NCBI GenBank assembly: GCA_015657535.1
Contig: JADHZB010001360.1
Coordinates: 1-43,176, forward strand
Direction of reading: 5' to 3'
DNA: 43,176 nt
DNA from: Nephromyces sp. MM_2019
Taxonomy: Eukaryota > Apicomplexa > Aconoidasida > Nephromycida
The notes under the pieces were generated by a model that worked only from the letters and a program-made list of their open reading frames with translations, searched no databases and was not told the DNA's origin. Each line of letters begins with the position of its first letter. Positions within the stretch are counted from its first letter, which is position 1. A program made the position numbers and the translations under genes. This document shows, piece after piece, positions 34,723-43,176 of this stretch.

Positions 34723-35007
34723 TCAAAAAAACATCGAAAAACTACCGGATAAGCTAAAAACCGGCTGTTTTTGAGCAGCCTGAAGCGGTAAGGGAGCTCT
34801 TTGCTGCCTCGCGAATGTTAAATGCTCTTCTTCATCCGCACTTTTTGTTGGTAGAGAGACAAAGCTTAAAACACCCCTCAGCTTGAAATCATCGAACACA
34901 CACACACAGCCGCCTTTAGGCGTAGAATATGCATCGGCGATGAAGTTTTTGCGAGTTTTTGACTTGAGGAAGTTTGGAGGAATTTCATCTGCTCGTTGAA
35001 CATGCAT
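34723..35007 (-). CDS. Hypothetical 94-aa single-exon protein
   Basis: This is an ATG-started frame of 94 codons ending in TGA. The residues are of mixed composition, including PPNFLKSKTRKNFIADAYST and a mid-protein GGCVCVFDDFKLRGVLSF. The base composition is less skewed than the surrounding introns, and the frame is not explained by a repeat except for a short GTGTGTGTGT within it. There is no signal peptide, membrane segment or motif that I recognise. It is head-to-head with the bromodomain gene, 1.6 kb away. On the opposite strand at about 34630-34745 there are competing plus-strand frames, so a chance ORF remains possible. Confidence 0.3.
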   Translation of the reverse strand: MHVQRADEIPPNFLKSKTRKNFIADAYSTPKGGCVCVFDDFKLRGVLSFVSLPTKSADEEEHLTFARQQRAPLPLQAAQKQPVFSLSGSFSMFF

Positions 35008-36614
35008 TCAGTCCTTATAATTTTGTTATTCACAAATGCATGGAAGAGTTTGGTGGTGATTTATAGGTTTTTTTGTTGATGATGAGGAAGGAAGAGCTGC
35101 TTCTCTATTGTGCACCATTTTTTACTGTATGGCTCGGATGAAACTTAGCATCAACTCTGAGCCTGCATACTCTTTGCTACCAGTTTCTTGAAGTTTTTAC
35201 GCTTTGCGACGAAGTTTTGGATATTTTTTGAGCGAATTAAAGAAGCGGTTGATGCATTTGCCGTGTGTGACTGCTTCTGTTGGTCATCGGGTGGGTTTTT
35301 CTTTCAACTCTTTAGGAACGCTGCTTTGCTCCAGGCAAATTGCCGCCTGATTTATTACATTATCCCTTTAATAGAGGTTCTATAAATTCCGATTTTGATA
35401 GTGTATACCTCAGTGGTGTAATTGTCATATCCTGTGCTTAAGGGGGCTCCTCTTGCTGCTACATGCACTACTGCCCTTTCGGCTGGCTTTATTCCACTAG
35501 CTTTTGGCTGATATAGATTGCTTTTTCTGTTCATCAGAGTGCTGAAGCTGTAAGAGTGTCTTCCTGTGGAAACTCCGGTAGCTTGGCGTGATTTTCTGCA
35601 GCATAGACTCCCGTATATTCTTATTTTAATGGGTTGTTGCCAGTATTTTTGATGTTTTTTTAAGGGCTTTACTACTGCTGGGAGAAGATTCCAAATAGTG
35701 TGCTAGCCAGGGGATAGTTGAAGATTGAGAAACCTGCGATAAAATTACGCTTATTGTACAGATTAACGGGTCGTCTCCATGGTGCTTATAGAAATGATTG
35801 TTTTAGGTCTTTTTTAGATGATCTTTTTCAGAGTTGTTTTCTGGAGATATATGATGTTTTGAGGATGGATTTTATTGTGTAGCAATTGTCTTCAAGCAGT
35901 CTGAATGAAATCTGGTATCTATTTGTCCACGAGAGCTTTGTTTTTGTGCTTTTATGGCTTGAATTTGAAGGAATTTTTTCCTTTAGGATAATCATTTTGT
36001 CGTTTCTTTGCCTTAAAAACTGAGTTACTACTAGTTTTTTGAGATATTTCTAGGAAAATTTTAGAGTTTTATTAGTTTTCTCTGTAGTTACAACCTAAAA
36101 GTTGCAACTTCTTTTCACTTTCCTAAACATTTTCCATCTAAAACGCGACTTTCACTCACTTTTACACTGCTTTCCACCTAAAAAAGGTTCCGCTTCGATG
36201 CGAACTACAGAAAAATATCAGAAATTTCGCGCACACATTCGTTTGAGCAGGGTACTTGAGTTTTTCTTCATGCTGCCCTCTCAGAATTTGTTGTATGATT
36301 TTCCAAGTTACTATTTCTTTTTGCATAAGTTTATACGCTAAAACCAACTATATTGATAAAATCGCTTTTCTGTACTGTTTATCTCTTTTTCTCAGGGCTA
36401 GGCACACTTGTCCGCAGTTTTAGGCTACCCTCCTGCTCATGTTTTGTGCTGTATTAAGGTGAAGGAGTAATCTCATTTTCTGTAGGATCATATCATTAGC
36501 TTAGGAATAAAGCCTTCGTATCTCTATGATTTATAATATTCTCGCACATTAAAATTGCACACAAATAATGGGAGACCAGTCATATGCTCCTTGCTAACAT
36601 AATTATTGAAGAAG
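35008..36614. other. T-rich region upstream of the bromodomain gene
   Basis: About 1.6 kb of plus-strand T-rich sequence resembles the introns of plus-strand genes in this window. It may contain the promoter and a long 5' leader or non-coding 5' intron of the bromodomain gene. Short hydrophobic open frames here are expected from T-richness. I see no supported exon. Confidence 0.35.
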
Positions 36615-39600
36615 ATGGATACTACAATTGTCTCGCCACCACCCTCTTCTTCTAGCATCTTCAATACTTCTGTTGAAGTCCTTGCCAATGATTGTGGTAG
36701 AGGAGAGTTGATGTTAACTGATGAGGAGCTGAAAGCAATCGCTCAGGTAGATGTTTAAAGTGGTGATGATGATGGTGTTTTTTTCTTGCGGATGTTGATG
36801 TATGTACATTGATACTTTTGCTCTGAAAAGGGAATTGGGGGAGTATATGTGTTTGTGTTTCATCGTTTCATTGGGGGGTTGATTTCTTGTTTTGGTGGGA
36901 TTTTGTGCTTGATTTTTGGTTATGTGGATGCGTTGGTATGTGCTGTTGTGTATTGGTGTGTGTAGGTATGTTCTGGTGTGTGTTGGTGTGTGTGGGTATG
37001 TGGTTGGTTGCATCTATTCCGGGTATGTTGTTGTGTGCTCGTCTCTATTCCCATATCCTTATCCGCGTGTGCATATTTTTTTGTTATGTGCGTGTGTTTT
37101 TCACGTTCTCTTCTAGTAGTCGACTGCCTGAAGATTTCTCCTAGCAATGAGTGAATCTATTTGCTAGATAAGGAAAATTCATGAATTTCTATCAACTTCA
37201 GCTGCTTCATCTATGTAACTGCTTTTTGTAAGTTTTTTTCGCTCTCTTTTCGGCGTTTAATCATCTGTTTTTCTTCCAAAGCTTGAAGAAGGCAAAGCAG
37301 TGCCGAAGGAAGCATTTTATATACTTTTAGGTTCTTCTCTGGATCGCTTTTTTCTACGTTTTGATTGAAAATTGTACATTTTTAAAATATGTTAGATGCG
37401 GGAATTTAAGTGAATTAATTGCTAAAGCTTCTTTGTCAAATCGTTTTTTAAAAGAGAAAAAAGAGATTTTGTATCAACTAGGTAGCCTATCTTCTGCTTT
37501 ATATTTTTCAATTGATCTTATCATATTTCGAAGTAAAAAACCCATTATTTCATCAAATTTCACTGCAAAAACCCCTTTAAAACAGCTTTTATCTTGTTTT
37601 TGTTGATTTTTCTGCATCTTCTGTTTGAAGGTTTTAGGTGAGAACCGCAATTACTGGAGATTTGAAAATATAGATGAAGTTTTTGCCGACGGACCTTTTG
37701 TAGGTTCCAATTGTAATCGTTTTCAGAAGAGTTCGAGCTTCTCTCCTACTCAAGCAAAAACTTTCCATCACGCTGCTGGATTAACAGGGATATCCTTAGA
37801 ACAGCAAAGAAAGAAGGTATTTATCTTATCGTTCGGCACACATACAGTAAAACAAACGATGCACGAAAGGTAGTTGAAACACGTGAACGCGCACACATAC
37901 ACGCTTGTAAAGGAGGAATTAATACCCACAAAAAAGTAAAACTACGCAAACATACACGCAGACGCATTTAAAGCAATTATTTGTACACACAAAGAAGCAC
38001 TACCACGCAAACGCACACAAACACAGAGGCACAAGCACACACACACTCAAGTTTTGTGTCTCCTTTGTCGTTTTCGTGCCTTTGATAACTCTTTCCATCG
38101 TTTTTAAATTATTAGTTTTTGGAGGTAGATGCGTGTGGATACATCTCACCTGCTTAAGTTAAGCGCTGCTGCATTGCAAGCCCTTCAATGCTAGCTCTCT
38201 TCAAATCTACTGTGCGTGTGAAGGATTTTCTCCTAAAGTGTTTCTCTGTTTTACACGTGAAGTTTATCCTCTGCAGTATAATGAATCTTGAAGAACTTTT
38301 CACAATTTAGGCTATAAAACACAGAAAAAGCGAATTGCGTCTGTGTGTGTGTGTCTCCTTTGGCAAATCGCTTGTGTGTATGTACATCTTCAAGGAATGG
38401 CACTTGTGTGTGTATATGTGTCTTCAGCAACTCATTTGTGTGTGTCCATCACTTTTTGCAAATCAACTGTGTGTGTATACCATGCTCTTCAACACCTCAC
38501 TTGTGTATGACTTTCTTGTATCATTTAATATGCTAGCAGTTCCGTTTTTCTGTGCTCTTTTAGTATGGGAAGCGTCATTCTGAGGAGGCTTCTGAGATTT
38601 CCATAGAAAGTGGCTCTTATGTTGCCAAAGCTATCGCTGTGGAGCCTCAAACCACTCGTCATCATCGGAAAATTGAGCCTAGTGATGGAGCTGCCGGGTA
38701 AATAGATATGTATGTCTTGTTGTGTCTGTGTGTCTTTGTGCGTGTGTGCCCTGGTATGAGTTTTTGTGTGTTAAAAGTATTCTTGACCCTATTTTTTTAT
38801 CACAAATGCGGAGGACATATGAAGATTTGATAGATAACATGTTGAATGCTTGGAAGTAGGTATTTCTGTTTCCTGTTGATAAAAACGCCATTTATTGAGG
38901 ATTTAGCAGTTTAATTTGTCGGATCTTCGTGTCTTTTCCTAAATTCTCGTTTTTTAGACTGTCAAAATTGAATTTTAATCAAAAGAGCGTTTGATAAGCT
39001 TTTTGGTAATGTGTTAAAGCATTAAAACATTTAATTGCTGCGTCTGTGTGTGTTGAATTTGTGTGTACGTGTTCCAATTCCTTTTTTTGTGTGTATCTGA
39101 GTTTCTTTACGTGTATATCGCACTTTTTCTGTGTGTGTGTTTCTCATTTCCTCTTTGCTGCTGTAGTCTCGCATTTTTTTGGGTAGCTATTGCTTCTAAG
39201 GTTATTTTAGAGTATGCGTGCGAACGAATTGTTTTACCTGAAGCTTATTGCATGGCGTATGCAGTATACACTGTGGAAATCAAAGTTTTTCCTCCTCAAA
39301 ATAGCATTTTTTGAAGGAAATTTCCTCTATTAATGAGATGAAGAGCATGTTTGTTTTTGGTGAAAAGTTTGAAGTCTGCTTTCCTCTATGCAGCGATGTG
39401 CTCACTTAGATGTTTCATACCATCTGTAGGTGCATGTTTAGGTAATTGAGGCTTAAAATTTCATGCAAACACATACGTGCGTTATGATAGACACACACAC
39501 CCACATTATTGTAGCTATGCATGCATTATAGTAAACACATACATACACACACACATGCTGCATCCGCCCACTCACCCACCCATACACACGCAAAAACACA

Positions 39601-42600
39601 CATTCACAGATGCCCTAAAACCCACCCAACCACACATTTACCCACTTGCCTAGACATACTCCAACCCATAAACATGCTCACACACACAGCCTTTTTTTTG
39701 TGTGTTCCCTCTTCAGGGCTGCTGCTCGCGATGATGCAGAAGGAAATATAGCAAATTTTGCTGAGGAAAATGCTTCTAATCAGTTGAATTCTCGGCAGGA
39801 AATCAGTTTACCTGCTTATCCTACACATCACGGTGGTATTTCTCCAAAGCCTGTAACTCAGGCTGACGAAACCCTACCGGTATCTTCAGCTTCCATTTTA
39901 GATTTGAATAACGGCGCCTTACAGCATAAGAGATCTCAGCTGGCAGCTCATGTTCTGTCTTCAATGCCTGACTGGGCTAGGAGATTTCACAAAGTCGTCA
40001 ACGAGCTTTGTATGCTGGAAAAATGCCAACCTTTTGTTGTGCAGGTATGTTTGTATAGTATGAAATATGATGGAGTGTGTGGTTTTTTTGTGATGGAGAT
40101 GATGAAGATGATGGAATGTGTGTGGTTTTTTTATGATGAAGATGACGCAGTTTTATTAGTGTAAGCAAAGTGATTATTGTGTGTTGAGGTTTATGAAAAA
40201 TGGACTTGTTCACAGTACTCTTGAAATTTCATGTTTAATGGAGTAAGTGAACTTATATATGTATGTGTTGTGTGTTTTTTTGCGTATGTGTTGTGTGTGC
40301 GGTTGTAGGTTTGTTCGTGGCTAACCATTTGAAGAAGCAAGTGATGTTTTAGTTTACTTTCGTGCGTGTTGCTTCCCTTTTTCATGGCTTTTTTTGCGTT
40401 TGATGAAGCTATTGAGTTTCTATTTGTATATCCGTGTGTGTATGTAATTCTTTGGAATCATTATATGATGCTTCACGCCTTCTTTTGCTTTAAACTTGAA
40501 TCTTCTGGAGAAAATCTCTTTGCAAGTGAAGAATCAAAGATTTCTTCAAGAAAGTTTTTTTCGCAGGTTACACCTGCTGATCCCCACTATGAAGATCTTG
40601 CAAACAGAGTATATCCGTCTGAACCCCTCACATTGGAGACTGTTTTAGAGTGAGTTTTCTTGGGCTGAAGAGGAGGAAGGAAAAAGCGTTTTTTTTCAAT
40701 TTTCTGTTGATTTAAAATGCAATTGGGAGGAAAATTTTGTGATTTTCTTGGATGTTTAGGGCATATTTATGAGAAATATAGAGTGTGTGTTGCGTGGATA
40801 TGGGATACTCTTTGAGAGCGTTTCTGGAGATATAGATCTGCAGTGTGCATGTTTATATGTTGTTGGTGTGTGGATTTCCTATGGAGTGTGTGGAGTGCCT
40901 GTGTCTGTGTGTCTCTGTAGAGTGCCTATGTGTGTGTTTCTTTTCTCTCGTTTTTCCCTTCTGTACCTCTATAAGTGAAAGGCTTTCTCTTCTATTTTGG
41001 AAGCGTTGAGATTGGAGTTTTTTTCTTTTCTTTCTATCGCTATCCTTTGTCTAGTGAATGTACAGTACTTCAACCTGATATGCAGCCTTGTGTGTGTACA
41101 TACTGATGCACCCGATAATAATCTGCGAAACCCTCTTCAGTTTGTGTGTTTTTTCCACCTTCAGCTGCTTCATCATGCCTTCTTCATTCGCTTTTCTCAT
41201 GTTTTTCGTGGATTCTGCCTTCGTTACATCCTTCTCATTGAAGCAAGCATTCTGCAGTACTCTCTTAGCATCCCATCCCTATTTCTGTCATTACTTCTTC
41301 ATCTTTCGCTGAATATGGTGAGAAAACCTCTACCTCCCTAACAAGCAACTCCCTAAAAAATCCATTTTCTCTGCTGAAATCGACTTTTTTGATGATTTCT
41401 TACAGAAAATTAGAGAGTAACGTATATTTTCTAGCAGCTGATGCCTTCAATGATGTACAGACAGTCTTTCTGTGTGCGTTTCGTTACTATGAGCCCGGGA
41501 GTGAGTACTGGATGACTGCCTTGGAGATTTCTCACCTATTTGAGAGTATGCTTAAGGAAGAAAAGATATTCGATGAAGCTTCATCAGAAGTCTTGATGGA
41601 AGGTGGACTTTCATCGCAAAACACGCCATCTTCAGCTGCCCGCTATGCTCACACCTATAATTCCTTGGATAAACAGCATATTCCCTCTTCGTCTTCACTT
41701 CCTTATGCATCGCATCATGCTGAAGATTCTTCTCGAAACATTTCTCCTGGCGCGACTGGGATAGACGATATGCTACAAATTATGATTTCAAAGAATAGGG
41801 AGAAGAAGATATCATCTTCTGCAGGAAGGAAGAGGAAGAAGGAAGATCCTACGTTTATTGCAGATAGAGAGCATGTAGAAGCTCAGAGCGGCTATCATCG
41901 TGGAGGAAAGAGGAAACGAAAGTATGCAACTAGTGGTAGAGCAATTAATGCTCCTCGAGCTCAGCAAGTTGGAGATTCTAGAGGTAGGTATTCGGAAGAG
42001 TTTTTTCAGTATGTGTGTGGTTGTGTGTGGGTGTGGTGAGGCTAGGTCTTATTTGGCATTTTTATTGGGTATTGAGCTTGTCTTTGGTATGTGTTGTGTT
42101 GGTTTGAAGGGGTCTTTTCCAGGTTTGATGCTGGAGTTTGATGGTGGGTTTGTGCTTTTGATGTGGGTGTGTGTGTCTCTTTGTGGCGATACGTGTCAAG
42201 GAAATTTCTTGGCGTTTGATGCTGAATATCTCTAGAGCTTGGCATTATTTTAGTGCGTGTGTATGCGTGTGTATTCGTGTGTATGCGTGTGTGTGTGTGT
42301 GTGTATTCGTATGTATTCGTGTGTATTCGTGTGTGTATTCGTGTGTGTGTGTGTATTCGTGTGTGTGTGTGTATTCGTGTGTGTGTGTGTATTCGTGTGT
42401 GTATTCGTGTGTGTATTCGTGTGTGTATTCGTGTGTGTGTATTCGTGTGTATTCGTGTGTGTGTATTCGTGTGTGTGTATTCGTGTGTGTATTCGTGTGT
42501 ATTCGTGTGTGTATTCGTGTGTATTCGTGTGTGTGTGTGCATGTGTATATGACTTTCCACGACTTTTCTAGTGTTTTATATAGCTATTCTGTGTCACTTC

Positions 42601-42852
42601 ATGAAAGAGTAGAAAACTGTGTGTTCTGTTGTGTGAAGCTTGTCTTTCTTGGAGTTTTCACGTTTTTCTCAAAAACCTTTTTTATATTATGTGTGCACAG
42701 CTTATCAAAAGTATGCTAATGCAGGTCGTACTCTAGATTTTGAAGGAGCAGGAGCTGCTAGATTTGATAATGACTCACCGGTGAAGGATAAAGAGCGAAT
42801 ACATTTCCAACAGCTTCTTCTGCAGCTTAACCAGAAGCAGCATTTCGAGGTA
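36615..42852 (+). CDS. Bromodomain protein with BET-like layout, 3' end missing
   Basis: Eight exons: 36615-36746, 37282-37330, 37638-37816, 38564-38697, 39717-40044, 40567-40649, 41406-41983, 42701-42852. Phases agree at all junctions, giving 545 codons up to the window edge. Residues about 248-352 form a bromodomain: a helix RRFHKVVNELCMLEK, then QPF in place of the WPF shelf, DPHYEDL, then LTLETVLEKLESNVY, DVQTVFLCAFRYY and LEISHLF. The acetyl-lysine asparagine position is Tyr330. Basic nuclear-signal-like clusters follow (GRKRKKE, then GGKRKRK). The last visible exon contains KDKERIHFQQLLLQLNQKQH, like the first helix of an extra-terminal (NET) domain. The expected role is chromatin-linked transcription control. 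The final donor is either after GAG (42849) or GTA (42852). Reading on gives a stop at 42862-42864, which would cut the NET domain short. Confidence 0.8.
36840..37020. repeat. GT-rich microsatellite in bromodomain intron 1
   Basis: Interrupted units such as gtgtgttggtgtgtgtaggt and gtatgttctggtgtg lie in the intron between 36746 and 37282. They are GT on the sense strand. The open frames here are low-complexity Cys/Val. Confidence 0.8.
37880..38050. repeat. CA-rich decayed microsatellite in bromodomain intron 3
   Basis: Scattered cacacatacacg, acgcaaacatacacgc and acacaaacacag units lie in the first part of the intron 37817-38563. Here CA is on the sense strand, opposite to most intronic repeats in this gene. 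Confidence 0.7.
38341..38499. repeat. Diverged 32-bp minisatellite, five to six units
   Basis: Successive units are 38341-38370, 38371-38402, 38403-38434, 38435-38466 and 38467-38499 (30, 32, 32, 32, 33 bases), with a partial sixth from 38500. Each starts with cttgtgtgtgt or a close variant and ends with a segment like cttcaacaaatca. All lie in intron 3 of the bromodomain gene. Confidence 0.8.
39487..39700. repeat. CA-rich tract before bromodomain exon 5
   Basis: Repeated acacacac, ccacccatacacac and aacacacattcacag units fill the end of the intron 38698-39716. They stop about 20 bases before the polypyrimidine tract and cttcag acceptor of exon 5. The Thr/His/Pro-rich frame here is not coding. 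Confidence 0.8.
42251..42540. repeat. GTGTGTATTC compound minisatellite
   Basis: About 290 bases consist of gtgt runs of varied length, each broken by tattc (gtgtgtattcgtgtgtattc and longer variants). The units are 10, 12, 14 or 18 bases. It lies in intron 7 (41984-42700) of the bromodomain gene. It is free of stops in several frames, so the long Cys/Val/Arg and Thr/His/Arg open frames on both strands are artefacts. Confidence 0.95.
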
Positions 42853-43085
42853 GTAAAGCTGTAGATGTTTTTTCTGTAGAAAATGGGTGAAATTTTCTGA
42901 GCTTTATAGGTTTTTTTCCTGTGTGTGTGTTGCCTATTTGATGTAAAAGGCGTTTGCATATGTTTTCGTGCTTTTCTAATTTTGCTGGCTCAAGTTAAAG
43001 GGTTGACTTTTATTTTTTCCTTCATTAATATTAGATTTGAGTGTGTTTCCTGCTTCATCTAAAGCATCATAGGGTGAAAGCAAGG

Positions 43086-43176
43086 GTGTGTTTTGAATGA
43101 ATTTGGTGTGTTTTGAGTGAATTTGGTGTGTTTTGAGTGAATTTGGTGTGTTTTGAGTGAATTTGGTGTGTTTTGA
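43086..43176. repeat. 20-bp tandem repeat reaching the window end
   Basis: The unit gtgtgttttgagtgaatttg is repeated four and a half times, with one substitution in the first copy (gaatga for gagtga). It continues to the last base, so the true array is probably longer. Its period is not a multiple of three. It lies downstream of the last visible bromodomain exon, probably in an intron. Confidence 0.95.

Noticed and set aside
42042..42719. Long open frames on both strands (up to 182 codons)
   Set aside because: They are produced by the stop-free GTGTGTATTC array and have no plausible protein composition.
1..43176. CRISPR arrays, tRNA or rRNA genes, intact transposons
   Set aside because: No regularly spaced direct repeats with unique spacers, no tRNA-like T-loop and acceptor pairing, and no reverse transcriptase or transposase motifs were seen. 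A tRNAscan-SE or Infernal run would settle the RNA question.

Overview
The window is nuclear DNA of an intron-rich protist. Genes are split into many small exons with GT-AG introns, there are no bacterial operon signs, and a degenerate CCCTAAA (TTTAGGG-type) telomere-like tract lies inside one intron. An apicomplexan or related alveolate fits best, because of the telomere repeat type, the GT/CA-rich introns and a BET-like bromodomain gene. This is an inference from sequence style, not a database match. All gene models here were built by hand from splice sites, reading phase and open frames.

Layout, left to right: (1) minus-strand exons of an unidentified gene running off the left edge (about 1-1503); (2) an unidentified multi-exon minus-strand gene (about 3005-8109); (3) a short divergent two-exon plus-strand gene for an 81-aa protein with a mitochondrial-type N-terminus (8455-8909); (4) a nine-exon plus-strand gene for a 484-aa secretory-pathway membrane protein with degenerate thioredoxin-like domains (9290-15022); (5) a convergent, unidentified minus-strand gene (15888 to about 19065); (6) a complete ten-exon minus-strand gene for a 674-aa canonical poly(A) polymerase (19418-28842); (7) a weakly supported minus-strand exon cluster (29765-30660) and a weakly supported plus-strand cluster (31250-33971); (8) a 94-codon minus ORF (34723-35007); (9) a plus-strand gene for a bromodomain protein of BET-like layout (36615-42852 and beyond), cut by the right edge.

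The three confident large genes act in different places: poly(A) tail synthesis in the nucleus, acetyl-chromatin reading or scaffolding in the nucleus, and a membrane-anchored thioredoxin-fold protein in the ER or endomembranes. Nothing suggests that they form one system. The rest of the window is dominated by long introns carrying GT/CA microsatellites, diverged minisatellites, G-rich and purine tracts, and a base-composition skew that follows gene orientation. I found no rRNA, tRNA, CRISPR array, intact transposon or IS element.

The features most worth a second look are the thioredoxin-like protein that has lost its first active-site cysteine, a bromodomain whose acetyl-lysine-binding asparagine is a tyrosine, a telomere-like tract directly upstream of a splice acceptor, and two sizeable protein-coding loci that I could not place in any family.
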